Below are positions 8,172-16,575 of a DNA stretch of 64,000 bases, piece after piece. The position numbers were made by a program, and so were the translations under genes. The stretch is from Bradyrhizobium lablabi (GTDB lineage: Bacteria > Pseudomonadota > Alphaproteobacteria > Rhizobiales > Xanthobacteraceae). The number at the start of each line of letters is the position of its first letter. The stretch's first letter is position 1. Location of the stretch: positions 6,730,501 to 6,794,500 of the forward strand of contig NZ_LT670844.1 of NCBI RefSeq assembly GCF_900141755.1. Direction: 5' to 3'. Below the pieces are notes generated by a model. The model ran no database searches, had not been told where the DNA came from, and worked only from the letters and a program-made list of their open reading frames with translations.

Positions 8172-9479
8172 TCAGCTTTCCCCGAACACGCGCTTGAAGA
8201 TCGTATCGACATGCTTGAGGTGATAGCCGAGGTCGAACTGTTCTTCGATCTCGGCGTCGCTGAGATATCTTTTTACGTCCACGTCTTTTTTCAACAGCGT
8301 CTGGAAATCGCCTTCGCCGCGCCACACCGGCATCGCGTTGCGCTGCACGAGTTTGTAGGCGTCCTCGCGGCTAGCGCCTTTTTGGGTCAGCGCGATCAGA
8401 AGCCGCTGCGAATGAACGAGGCCACCGAGACGATCGAGGTTTTTCAGCATGTTTTCGGGGTAGATCAACAGTCTGTCGATCAGCCCCGCGAGGCGATTGA
8501 GCGCGAAATCGAGCGTCACCGTGGCGTCCGGCGCGATCATGCGCTCGGCGGAGGAATGCGAGATATCGCGCTCGTGCCAGAGTACGACGTTCTCCATCGC
8601 CGGCACCACATACGCGCGCACCATGCGCGACAACCCGGTGAGATTTTCCGACAATACCGGGTTGCGCTTGTGCGGCATCGCCGACGAACCCTTTTGCCCT
8701 TCGGAAAAAAACTCTTCGGATTCCAGCACTTCGGTGCGCTGCAGATGCCTGATTTCGGTAGCGAGCCGCTCGACCGAGGAGGCGATGACCCCAAGCGTTG
8801 CAAAATACATCGCGTGGCGGTCGCGCGGGATCACCTGGGTCGAGATCGGCTCCGGAACGAGACCCATCGCTTTCGCAACGTGCTCCTCCACGCGCGGATC
8901 GATCTGCGCAAAGGTGCCGACCGCGCCCGAGATCGCGCATGTCGCGACTTCCTTGCGGGCCGCGACCAGCCGTTCGCGGGCGCGGGAAAATTCCGCGTAG
9001 GCGTAAGCGAGTTTCAGGCCGAAGGTGACGGGCTCGGCATGAATGCCGTGCGAGCGGCCGATGGTAGGCGTCATCTTGTGCTCGAAGGCGCGCTTCTTCA
9101 GCGCCGCCAAAACCTTGTCGATGTCGTCGACCAGGAGATCGGCGGCGCGGGTCAGCTGTACGTTGAGGCAGGTGTCGAGCACGTCCGACGAGGTCATGCC
9201 CTGGTGCACGAAGCGCGCCTCGGGGCCGACGATCTCGGCCAGATGGGTCAGGAAGGCGATGACGTCGTGCTTGGTCTCGCGCTCGATCTCGTCGATCCGC
9301 GCCACGTCGAAAACGACGTCGCGGGCCTTGGCCCAGACGGTTTTCGCGGCTTCCTTCGGGATGACGCCGAGTTCCGCCTGCGCATCGGCCGCATGCGCCT
9401 CGATCTCGAACCAGATCTTGAAGCGTGTTTGCGCCTCCCAGATGGCGGCCATTTCCGGGCGGGTGTAGCGGGAAAGCAT
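8172..9479 (-). CDS. purB: Adenylosuccinate lyase
   Basis: This 435-residue homotetramer acts twice in purine synthesis, splitting SAICAR and adenylosuccinate with release of fumarate. It has MLSRYTRPEMAAIWEAQTRF at the start, the catalytic-base region GRSHGIHAEPVTFG, and the fumarase/aspartase signature GQKGSSAMPHKRNP. The ATG at 9479 matches the family start; an ATG six codons earlier is the alternative. It heads the murI-aldolase gene line. The upstream region is shared with the divergent small ORF/TetR unit. Confidence 0.97.
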   Translation of the reverse strand: MLSRYTRPEMAAIWEAQTRFKIWFEIEAHAADAQAELGVIPKEAAKTVWAKARDVVFDVARIDEIERETKHDVIAFLTHLAEIVGPEARFVHQGMTSSDVLDTCLNVQLTRAADLLVDDIDKVLAALKKRAFEHKMTPTIGRSHGIHAEPVTFGLKLAYAYAEFSRARERLVAARKEVATCAISGAVGTFAQIDPRVEEHVAKAMGLVPEPISTQVIPRDRHAMYFATLGVIASSVERLATEIRHLQRTEVLESEEFFSEGQKGSSAMPHKRNPVLSENLTGLSRMVRAYVVPAMENVVLWHERDISHSSAERMIAPDATVTLDFALNRLAGLIDRLLIYPENMLKNLDRLGGLVHSQRLLIALTQKGASREDAYKLVQRNAMPVWRGEGDFQTLLKKDVDVKRYLSDAEIEEQFDLGYHLKHVDTIFKRVFGES

Positions 9480-9621
9480 CGACGACTCTTCGGGCATAAG
9501 GGGGATTACGACGCGCTTTAGCAGATGGGCGGGGGTGAGACAAACGCTCGGGGTCCCCCGGGGAAGGGTGCTCGTGTCGACGGCCTCCCGGTGAGAGTTG
9601 CCCTGTCAATCACGAGATATT

Positions 9622-9649
9622 GACTGACAGATATTGAAATCTGTTAGTC
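9622..9649. promoter_or_regulatory. Palindromic operator, probably for the TetR regulator at 9883
   Basis: GACTGACAGAT, six bases and ATCTGTTAGTC form 11-base arms with one mismatch. TTGAAA (9635-9640) lies inside it and is followed after 16 bases by TATATC (9657-9662). A promoter for the plus-strand unit would therefore have its -35 inside the palindrome and be shut when it is bound. Binding by TetR is inferred. Confidence 0.6.
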
Positions 9650-9745
9650 CCTAGTGTATATCCCATTCCGACGCGCTTGCTGAGGCGTCGCTCGGGGTCA
9701 CTGGCCGGTCTGGCACGGCCCCGGGACTTGGAAGAGGACTTCGCC

Positions 9746-9847
9746 ATGACTATGGAAATCTTGTATCTTACCGCACAGGTTCAACGGTGGCTCAACAGGC
9801 AGGTGGCCCGCCACCTGGCCGCGCAAGCCGCACGGTTAGCCCGCTAA
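9746..9847 (+). CDS. 33-residue small ORF upstream of tetR
   Basis: The frame begins with the ATG at 9746, seven bases after GAGGA. It encodes MTMEILYLTAQ followed by an amphipathic, arginine- and alanine-rich stretch ending AARLAR, and stops at 9845-9847. I recognise no family. A seven-pair stem (CAGGTGG/CCACCTG, 9800-9817) lies inside the frame. It is placed between the palindromic operator and the TetR gene, whose ATG is 35 bases beyond its stop. It may be a real miniprotein, a leader peptide, or chance; the well-spaced ribosome-binding site favours translation. Confidence 0.45.
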   Translation: MTMEILYLTAQVQRWLNRQVARHLAAQAARLAR

Positions 9848-9882
9848 CCGGACCCCGACAGCGAGACGCAGACGGTGAACGC

Positions 9883-10479
9883 ATGAACGAGAACGTGGTT
9901 CTGACCCCGGAGCGCATTCTTGAGGCTACCGAGGACGTTCTGCGCCGCTTCGGGTTGGCGAAAGCTACTGTCGTCGATGTCGCCCGCGCGCTCGATGTCA
10001 GCCATGGCAGCGTCTACCGTCATTTTCCGAGCAAGGCATCGCTCCGCGAAGCCGTGGCAAAACGCTGGCTCGACCGTGTCGACGTCCCGCTTCGGGAGAT
10101 CGCGGAAGGATCGGGGCCTGCGACCGCCCGGCTGGAGCGCTGGCTGCGCGCGTTGTTTGCCGCCAAATATAAAAGGGTATGCGAAGATCCCGAGATGTTC
10201 GCAACCTATTTGACGCTGGCGCGCGATGCGTGTGCCGCTGTGAAGGCGCACAAGGACGGTCTGGTCGATCAGATCGCGCATATTTTGTCCGACGGCGTCA
10301 AAGAGGGCGCCTTCGATGTCGGCGACGTCAAGGCCACGGCGCGCGCGGTGTTCGACGCCACCATCCGCTTCCATCACCCCGCCCATTCCGAGGAATGGTG
10401 CGATCCGGCGACGCCGGCGCGGATCGACGCCGTGCTGACGCTGTTGTTCAAAGGCCTGGAAGCGCCGCGTAAGCGCTAA
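9883..10479 (+). CDS. TetR-family transcriptional regulator
   Basis: This 198-residue regulator has an N-terminal helix-turn-helix of TetR type: ERILEATEDVLRRFGLAKATVVDVARALDVSHGSVYRHFPSKASLREAVAKRWL. The C-terminal ligand domain is all-helical and not assignable to a ligand. The ATG at 9883 places the helix-turn-helix at the usual distance from the start; an upstream in-frame start at 9787 would add unrelated sequence. It follows a small ORF and a palindrome overlapping a predicted promoter, so it probably represses itself. No efflux or catabolic gene adjoins it, and its other targets are unknown. Confidence 0.88.
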   Translation: MNENVVLTPERILEATEDVLRRFGLAKATVVDVARALDVSHGSVYRHFPSKASLREAVAKRWLDRVDVPLREIAEGSGPATARLERWLRALFAAKYKRVCEDPEMFATYLTLARDACAAVKAHKDGLVDQIAHILSDGVKEGAFDVGDVKATARAVFDATIRFHHPAHSEEWCDPATPARIDAVLTLLFKGLEAPRKR

Positions 10480-10564
10480 ACACCCTCTCCGCACGCTCCA
10501 GCTATTTTGAGATCCATCAAATCAGGCGCAGACTCGGCCGATATCGTTGGCGGCGGAGGAAACC

Positions 10565-11305
10565 GTGCTGCTGGCTGTGTTTACCGATATCCATGCCAAC
10601 CGGCAGGCGTTTAGCGCGTGCCTCGATTTCGCACGCGCCCGCGGCGCGGAACGGATGATTTTTCTCGGCGATTACGTCGGATATGGCGGCGATCCGGAAT
10701 GGACGGTCGACACCGTGATGGACCTCGTCGAGCACGGCGCCATCGCGGTGCGCGGCAACCATGATAGTGCCATCGGGACGGCGACGGCATCGATGAACGC
10801 CGAAGCCCAGGCCGCGATCGAGTGGACGCGCGGCCGGCTCAGCACGATGCAGCGGCGCTTTCTGGCGGAGCTGCCGCTCGCATTGCACGAGGATGACCGT
10901 CTCTACGTGCATGCCGAAGCCAGCAATCCCCAGAGATGGCGCTATGTCCAGGATACTTCGGATGCCGCGCGCAGCCTGGCTGCGACCGAAGCAAAGATCA
11001 CGTTCTGCGGACACATCCATTGTCCGGCGCTCTATTCAATGTCGGCGGTCGCGAAGCTGACGAGCTTTGTGCCGACATCGGGCATCCCGGTGCAGCTGCT
11101 TTCCGGGCGGCGCTGGCTCGCCGTGCTCGGCGCGGTCGGGCAGCCGCGCGACGGCAATCCAGCGGCCTCGTTTGCGATGTTCGATACTGTTTCCAGGGAA
11201 ATCACCTATTGCCGCGTGCCCTACGATGTCGAGGCGGCGGCGAAGCGGATTCGCGAAAACGGCCTGCCCCTGTGGCTCGCCGATCGCCTGTCCGCCGGCA
11301 GGTGA
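10565..11305 (+). CDS. Calcineurin-like metallophosphoesterase
   Basis: This 246-residue enzyme binds two metals through FTDIHANRQAF, FLGDYVGYGGDPEW, VRGNHDSAIG and late HAEAS and CGHIHCP motifs. These are characteristic of the calcineurin-like phosphoesterase fold (protein phosphatase, diadenosine-tetraphosphatase and YfcE relatives). The GTG at 10565 is preferred because GGAGG precedes it closely and the family starts about there; an in-frame start lies six codons upstream. Its stop is three bases before the kinase gene, so a phosphatase-kinase pair in one operon is likely. Whether it acts on proteins or nucleotides is open. Confidence 0.85.
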   Translation: MLLAVFTDIHANRQAFSACLDFARARGAERMIFLGDYVGYGGDPEWTVDTVMDLVEHGAIAVRGNHDSAIGTATASMNAEAQAAIEWTRGRLSTMQRRFLAELPLALHEDDRLYVHAEASNPQRWRYVQDTSDAARSLAATEAKITFCGHIHCPALYSMSAVAKLTSFVPTSGIPVQLLSGRRWLAVLGAVGQPRDGNPAASFAMFDTVSREITYCRVPYDVEAAAKRIRENGLPLWLADRLSAGR

Positions 11306-11308
11306 GCG

Positions 11309-12763
11309 ATGGGGAAATCTTCGGTCCAACCCGGCGCCATCATCGACGGTTTCACTGTCGGCGAGTGCGTCCATAGCGGCGGCATGGCGACGCTGTGGAG
11401 CGTGACTCGCCCCGATATCACCGTGCCGCTGTTGATGAAGATTCCACGGGTTTCCGAAGGCGAGGACCCCGCCGCCATCGTCAGCTTCGAGATGGAGCAG
11501 ATGATCATGCCGCGGCTGTCGGGCCCGCACGTGCCGGCCTGTTTCGCCACCGGCGATTTCGCGCGCCAGGCATATGTTGCGATCGAGCGCATCGCCGGCA
11601 AAACGCTTTACTCCAGGCTTTCCGAGCGGCCGCTTGGTTACGAGGAAGCAAGGGTAATCGCCCTGAAAATCGCGACCGCATTGGCCGACCTGCACCGCCA
11701 AAACGTCATCCATCACGACATCAAGCCGAGCAGCATCATGTTCCGCCCCTCGGGCGAGGCCGTGCTGATCGATTTCGGTCTGTCGCATCACAATCAATTG
11801 CCCGACCTTCTGCAGGAAGAGTTTCGCTTGCCCTATGGCACCGGGCCCTACATGGCGCCCGAGCGGTTGCTTGGGGTACGGGACGACCCGCGCAGCGATT
11901 TGTTTTCGCTGGGCGTGCTTCTGTACTTCTTTACCATCGGCGAGCGGCCGTTCGGCGAGACCGAGACGCTGCGCGGCATGCGGCGGCGGTTGTGGCGCGA
12001 TCCGCAGCCGCCGCGCCGGCTGAGGGGTGACTATCCGCCCTGGCTGCAGGAGATCGTGTTGCGGTGTCTGGAGATCGAGCCGGTGTGGCGGCATCCGACG
12101 GCGTCGCAACTGGCGTTCGACCTTGCCCATCCCGACCAGGTCAAATTGACTGCGCGATCGGAGCGGTTGAAGCGCGATCCGATCAGCACGGTCTGGCGCC
12201 GCCGCTTCAATGGCAATCCGACGCGGCCGAAAGCAAAATCCGACGTCGCCGCCCAACTCGCGTCGGGCCCGATCGTCGCGGTCGCGCTCGATACCGCGGA
12301 GGAATCGGCTGCGGTGAACGAAGCTCTGCGTGTGACCGCGCAACGAATTATGGCGACGCTGCCGTCCGCACGGCTCGCCTGTCTGAACGTCCTAAAACTC
12401 GGCCGCATCACCATCGACCGGACACTGGACGAGGAGGGCCGCAACAAGCACGTCGACGGGCTGGTGGCGCTCCGGCATTGGGCGTCGCCATTGAAGCTCG
12501 ATGAAAACCGGCTGACGGTCCACGTGCTCGAGGCAGTTGATCCCGCATCCTCGATCCTAAAATTTGCGGCGGCCAATCATGTCGATCATATCGTGATCGG
12601 GGCAAGGCAGAATTCGGTGCTGCGCACGCTGCTCGGCAGCGTTTCCGCCAAGGTCGCGGCGGAAGCGCCCTGCACGGTCACCGTGGTGCGGCCGCCGAGG
12701 CTGGCGGCGCTGCAGGGGGTCGAGAATGCGGACAGAAAAAAGCCGGACGAGGCGAGGGCGTGA
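11309..12763 (+). CDS. Serine/threonine protein kinase fused to a UspA domain
   Basis: This 484-residue soluble protein carries a kinase domain (about 12-275) with K44 in LLMKIP, a catalytic loop HHDIKPSSIM around D137 and K139, D155-F-G and MAPERLL. The loop has His for Arg before the Asp and Ser142 where the metal-binding Asn is expected, so activity may be weak or altered. A universal stress protein domain follows (about 310-460), ending DHIVIGARQNSVLRTLLGSVS, which resembles the ATP-binding G-x2-G-x9-GS motif. No membrane segment is seen. The upstream phosphoesterase may oppose it. Confidence 0.87.
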   Translation: MGKSSVQPGAIIDGFTVGECVHSGGMATLWSVTRPDITVPLLMKIPRVSEGEDPAAIVSFEMEQMIMPRLSGPHVPACFATGDFARQAYVAIERIAGKTLYSRLSERPLGYEEARVIALKIATALADLHRQNVIHHDIKPSSIMFRPSGEAVLIDFGLSHHNQLPDLLQEEFRLPYGTGPYMAPERLLGVRDDPRSDLFSLGVLLYFFTIGERPFGETETLRGMRRRLWRDPQPPRRLRGDYPPWLQEIVLRCLEIEPVWRHPTASQLAFDLAHPDQVKLTARSERLKRDPISTVWRRRFNGNPTRPKAKSDVAAQLASGPIVAVALDTAEESAAVNEALRVTAQRIMATLPSARLACLNVLKLGRITIDRTLDEEGRNKHVDGLVALRHWASPLKLDENRLTVHVLEAVDPASSILKFAAANHVDHIVIGARQNSVLRTLLGSVSAKVAAEAPCTVTVVRPPRLAALQGVENADRKKPDEARA

Positions 12764-12797
12764 CCATGCGGGATCAAAGGAACGCCGCGCACCATCC

Positions 12798-13547
12798 TCA
12801 TACCGGGTGCCGAACCCATAGATTAGGCTCAACGTAAACGACGCAATCCTGTTCGCGTGAAACCATCACCGGCACGAGCGCGCCCGCCACCGACATCTCT
12901 CCCGATCGATCGAATGGCATCCCTGTCCAACGCGACCAGTCAGCCAGACTGCCGACGATTGTCATCGAATAGGGTGCGATTTTCACAAATTCTCCACCAA
13001 CGCGAAGGTGAGTTCGCAGCCAGGCGTCGATCGGCGAGCCATCAGGACGCACGCTGTTAACGTAGTCGCGCATCGAGGTGCGTGGTTGTAGATGCTTTTG
13101 GTTCGGCCGCACCGGCGCGAACAATTCTGCAAATCCTTTGGCCTTCGCGCAGGCTTTCATCGCGCTCAGTAGCGCCAGCGAATTGCCGCTGCCTCGCGCT
13201 TCGGGCAGCATGCTGATTTCCAGCGCACTCAGAGCCGTCGGTGCCCGTCCGGTCATGCCGTCATCGTGAGCCCAGCGAATGACCTGGTCCCAGCCGCCGT
13301 CGGGCAATTCGTCGCGACCGTGGGTGTGAAACGCAAATGGCACGCTGAAGGCGCGCGCGACGACCTTGCCATCGATGACGCCGGCGAAAGCATAGTCGAG
13401 ATAGCGATCAAACATGGTTGGCCCGAAATACAGGCTCGCCGCTGCATCGTGTCTCATGAACTCCGGCCACACAGATTGTAAATCCGACGAGAAAACCAAC
13501 GGCCGAAGTTCGGGTCGCTCTCGCAATGTAAAGATTTCCAGACCCAT
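12798..13547 (-). CDS. GNAT-like N-acetyltransferase
   Basis: This 249-residue protein has a GNAT-like core: VWPEFMRHD early, a GKVVARAFSVPFAF strand, then LSALEISMLPEARGSGNSLALLSAMKACAKAKGF, in which RGSGNS is in the place of the acetyl-CoA pyrophosphate loop. The ATG at 13547 is preceded by GGAAGG; longer in-frame starts read through arginine-rich out-of-family sequence. It follows rpe by 61 bases on the same strand and converges on the kinase gene. The acceptor is unknown. Confidence 0.65.
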   Translation of the reverse strand: MGLEIFTLRERPELRPLVFSSDLQSVWPEFMRHDAAASLYFGPTMFDRYLDYAFAGVIDGKVVARAFSVPFAFHTHGRDELPDGGWDQVIRWAHDDGMTGRAPTALSALEISMLPEARGSGNSLALLSAMKACAKAKGFAELFAPVRPNQKHLQPRTSMRDYVNSVRPDGSPIDAWLRTHLRVGGEFVKIAPYSMTIVGSLADWSRWTGMPFDRSGEMSVAGALVPVMVSREQDCVVYVEPNLWVRHPV

Positions 13548-13608
13548 GGCGCCTTCCCAGCCTGTGCCATCCTGTCGGCCCGCCCCCCGGGCGACCGCGC
13601 TCTCAGCG

Positions 13609-14310
13609 TTATATCGCTTCGCCGCGCGCCTGCGCCGCTGCATTTCGGATCGCAGAAATATTGGCCTTGTAGGCCTCCATCGTGCCGCCCTTGAACACGG
13701 CGGAGCCCGCCACAAAGGCGTTGGCGCCGGCGGCGGCGAGTTGAGCGGAATTATCCGGGCCCACACCGCCGTCGACCTCGATATCGATCGGACGTCCCGC
13801 CGTCATCGCGCGCAAATCCTGGATCTTGCCGAGTGCGGAGGGAATAAACGCCTGGCCGCCGAAGCCGGGGTTGACCGACATGACAAGCACCAGATCGATC
13901 ATGTCGATGACATATTCGATCGCCGTGATCGGCGTGCCCGGATTGAGCGAGACGCCGGCCTTCTTGCCGAGCGCGCGGATTGCCTGCAGCGAGCGATGCA
14001 GATGGGGGCCGGCCTCGGCATGTACCGTAATGTGATCGCAGCCGGCTTTCGCAAAGGCTTCGAGATAGGGGTCGGCCGGCGAGATCATCAGATGCGCGTC
14101 GAAGATCTTCTTCGTGTGCGGCCGGATCGCCTTGATGACATCGGGGCCGTAGGAAATGTTCGGAACGAAATGCCCGTCCATGACGTCGAGATGGATCCAG
14201 TCGGCGCCGGCCGCGTCGACGGCGCGGACCTCTTCGCCCAGTTTGGCGAAATCGGACGCCAGGATCGACGGCGCGATGACGAGGGGGCGTGACGCAAATT
14301 GGGCGGACAT
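13609..14310 (-). CDS. rpe: Ribulose-phosphate 3-epimerase
   Basis: This 233-residue TIM-barrel enzyme interconverts ribulose 5-phosphate and xylulose 5-phosphate in the pentose phosphate pathway, and in the Calvin cycle where present. It has [17 protein letters not shown], the metal ligands in [29 protein letters not shown], and [12 protein letters not shown] with the second catalytic Asp. The ATG at 14310 ([15 protein letters not shown]) matches family length; 41 extra codons upstream are out of family. It is divergent from the EF-hand gene. Confidence 0.96.
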   Translation of the reverse strand: MSAQFASRPLVIAPSILASDFAKLGEEVRAVDAAGADWIHLDVMDGHFVPNISYGPDVIKAIRPHTKKIFDAHLMISPADPYLEAFAKAGCDHITVHAEAGPHLHRSLQAIRALGKKAGVSLNPGTPITAIEYVIDMIDLVLVMSVNPGFGGQAFIPSALGKIQDLRAMTAGRPIDIEVDGGVGPDNSAQLAAAGANAFVAGSAVFKGGTMEAYKANISAIRNAAAQARGEAI

Positions 14311-14498
14311 GGGCGTTTTCCGAAAACCATTTCCAAGTCTTGCGAAGCCGCCTCGCGTAACACGCGCGAGCCTTCCCGGCAATGCGGGCGCGCCGCGCCT
14401 TAAGGGGGCGGAAAATTCTGCCGTTGGCGGCATCTATTGCCGGGGCCGGCGGGCCGGCAAGACTCCGAAAAACCCACATTTTATTGGCTTTTTGGCGA

Positions 14499-14516
14499 TG
14501 GCATGGCGCTTGCTGA
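14499..14516 (+). promoter_or_regulatory. Predicted sigma-54 (RpoN) promoter for the EF-hand gene
   Basis: TGGCATG, four bases and TTGCTGA match the -24/-12 consensus (TGGCAYR-N4-TTGC), with GG and GC separated by ten bases. It places transcription about 50 bases before the ATG at 14575. I found no NifA-type TGT-N10-ACA site upstream. Confidence 0.5.
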
Positions 14517-14574
14517 TCTTTGAGCCGCAAACGTTAGGGCCGCCTCTCGCGCGGCATTTGTCGGAGTTTTGGTT

Positions 14575-15390
14575 ATGTTGCTTGCCCTTGGTGCCGTGTC
14601 GTCCGCACTGGATGCCCTGCAATTGCTGACCTCGTCGAAATCCTCCTCCCCGCAGACCACTGGCTTCAGCCAGGGCGCGGCGAGCCCGTTCGATCTTTCC
14701 GGCAGCACCGCGGCTTCGGGAACCTCGACGAGCCCGGCTTCCGGCGGAAGCGGGCTGTCGCAGCTGTCGCCGACCACCCTCAGCGCGCTGCTTGCGGCGC
14801 AGAGCCAGTCATCGAGCGCGACAACCACTTCGGCGCCGACCGACCCGTCCGCCGCGCTGAAGGATCTGTTCTCGCAGCTCGACACCAATGGCGACGGCCA
14901 GATCAGCAAATCGGAATTCGAAAAAGCGCTCGGCGCCGGCGGCACCAACCTCGCGCAGGCCGACGACGTCTTCAACAAGCTCGACAAGAACGGTGATGGT
15001 TCGGTCAGCCTCGACGAACTGAAGTCGGCGCTGCAAGGTTCCGGCGGCAAGGGCGGCCATCACCATCATCACGTCGCCGGCTCGGACGGTTCAGGCGACG
15101 CGAGCGGTGCCAGCGGCACCGGCAATTCCAGCGGCACCAGCGGATCGAACTCTGATCCGCTGCTGCAGGCGTTGGCAGGCGCATCGTCCACCTCGGTCAC
15201 CAACAGCGACGGCTCGACCACGACCTCGCTGACATATGCCGACGGCACCAAAGTGACGATGACCTCGCCCGCGGCATCGACATCATCCAGCAGCGCGACG
15301 TCGTCCTACAATATCATCGAGCAGATGATTCAGCGCGAGGCCCAGGCGATTTCGTCTGGAGCTACCGCGTCGCTTTCGGTTAGTGTCTGA
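14575..15390 (+). CDS. EF-hand calcium-binding protein with low-complexity flanks
   Basis: This 271-residue protein has two canonical EF-hands, D103-TNGDGQISKSEF-115 and D137-KNGDGSVSLDEL-149, set 34 residues apart as a pair. They are flanked by long serine/threonine/glycine-rich stretches, with five histidines at 162-166 that could bind metal. A hydrophobic start (MLLALGAVSSALDAL) is not a clear signal peptide. The ATG at 14575 follows CGGAG; an in-frame TTG lies two codons upstream. The overall plan resembles rhizobial and Xanthomonas EF-hand proteins of uncertain role, some proposed as secreted. A sigma-54-like promoter precedes it. Confidence 0.82.
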   Translation: MLLALGAVSSALDALQLLTSSKSSSPQTTGFSQGAASPFDLSGSTAASGTSTSPASGGSGLSQLSPTTLSALLAAQSQSSSATTTSAPTDPSAALKDLFSQLDTNGDGQISKSEFEKALGAGGTNLAQADDVFNKLDKNGDGSVSLDELKSALQGSGGKGGHHHHHVAGSDGSGDASGASGTGNSSGTSGSNSDPLLQALAGASSTSVTNSDGSTTTSLTYADGTKVTMTSPAASTSSSSATSSYNIIEQMIQREAQAISSGATASLSVSV

Positions 15391-15422
15391 AACATATCCT
15401 GAATAGGCATCCTCGGCCTCGT

Positions 15423-15519
15423 GGTTCGAGACGCGCGGCGTTGCCGCGCTCATCACCATGAGGGTCTGAGACCTCATCCTGAGGAGCGTCGCGAAGCGAC
15501 GCGTCTCGAAGGATGAAGC
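15423..15519. repeat. Family 3 palindromic repeat (CCTCATCCTGAGGAGC type)
   Basis: The element has GTTCGAGACGCG at the left and GCGTCTCGAAGGATGA at the right, with inner hairpins GCGCGGCGTTGCCGCGC and GTCGCGAAGCGAC. A shorter copy lies between groS and groL at 56092-56134. Confidence 0.75.
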
Positions 15520-15538
15520 CACTACGCTTGAAGTTGCT

Positions 15539-16537
15539 CTAGCCAAACCGATCTTTCCACGCCGGCAGCGCGCCCAGAAAGGGCAGGGCGGTGGCCGCGA
15601 ACACGCCGCGCGCGATGGCGCGGGCGACGACATTGGCGGCGACCATGCCGAGTTCGGTGAGGCCGATCAGGGGATCGACCGGCTTTTCGCCCGTCGCCGC
15701 GGCGAACAGCACGTCGCCATCCATTGGCGCGTGCACCGGATAGATCGCACGCGCAAATCCGGTCTGCGCGATCATTGCGAGCCGCTTTGCCTGAGCCTTT
15801 GTCAGCAGCGCGTCGGTCACGACAACCGCGAGTGTGGTGTTTTCCACCGAGGTCGCGGCGGCGCCGCCCTTGCTGCGCATCGCCAACATGTCGGGCGTGA
15901 ATGACGACGGCAATCCGCGCCCGCCATACTCGCCGCCGATCTCGAACGGTGCCGCCCAGAACCACGGCCCGTCGCCGATGGTGACGGTGCCGACCGCGTT
16001 GACCACCGCGAGCGCCGCGACGCGGACGCCTGCTGGCGTTGCGGCCGAAGCCGAGCCGAGCCCGCCCTTGAAATTCGCGGTGGTGGCGCCGAGCCCGGCG
16101 CCGGCGCTGCCGAGCGCGAAATCGCTGCCGGCGGCTTTGGCCGCGGCATAACCGAGGTCACGATAAGGAGCAAAGCGCCCCCAGTTTTTGTCGCCGCCGT
16201 TCAACAGATCAAAACAGATCGCGCCGGGCACGATCGGGATCACCGCGCCGCGCACCGCAAAGCCGCGGCCCTGTTCGGCGAGCCAGGCCTGTACCCCGCC
16301 GCCGGCCTCGAGCCCGAACGCCGAGCCGCCCGAAAGCGCGATGGCGTCGATCGCTTCCACGGTATTGGCGACATCGAGCAACGCGCCTTCGCGGGTGCCG
16401 GGACCGCCGCCGCGCACGTCGATCGCCGCCACCGCGGGCTTGTCGAAAATCACCGCGGTGACGCCGGACGCGAGCCGCTTGTCGTCGGCGTGACCGACCC
16501 GGACGCCAGCGATATCGGTGAGGAGATTTTTCAACAC
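15539..16537 (-). CDS. P1/DmpA-family (S58) self-processing aminopeptidase
   Basis: This 332-residue Ntn-type hydrolase is related to DmpA and BapA, which cleave D-amino-acid or beta-peptide substrates after autoproteolysis. Evidence is the start LTDIAGVRVGHADD, GGGPGTREG, IALSGGSAFGLEAGGGV and SVENTTLAVVVTDA, in which the first Thr of the NTT motif is the probable processing site and nucleophile. The GTG at 16537 has GAAGGA seven bases upstream; the longer frame starts at a TTG overlapping the kinase stop. It lies just downstream of the hybrid kinase gene on the same strand. The physiological substrate is unknown. Confidence 0.87.
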   Translation of the reverse strand: MLKNLLTDIAGVRVGHADDKRLASGVTAVIFDKPAVAAIDVRGGGPGTREGALLDVANTVEAIDAIALSGGSAFGLEAGGGVQAWLAEQGRGFAVRGAVIPIVPGAICFDLLNGGDKNWGRFAPYRDLGYAAAKAAGSDFALGSAGAGLGATTANFKGGLGSASAATPAGVRVAALAVVNAVGTVTIGDGPWFWAAPFEIGGEYGGRGLPSSFTPDMLAMRSKGGAAATSVENTTLAVVVTDALLTKAQAKRLAMIAQTGFARAIYPVHAPMDGDVLFAAATGEKPVDPLIGLTELGMVAANVVARAIARGVFAATALPFLGALPAWKDRFG

Positions 16538-16575
16538 GAAAGGTCCTTCAGGCCGCGACAGTCTCGAAAAACACT

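Noticed and set aside
8082..9521. 479-codon plus-strand frame opposite purB
   Set aside because: Antisense of a clear purB gene with intact signature.
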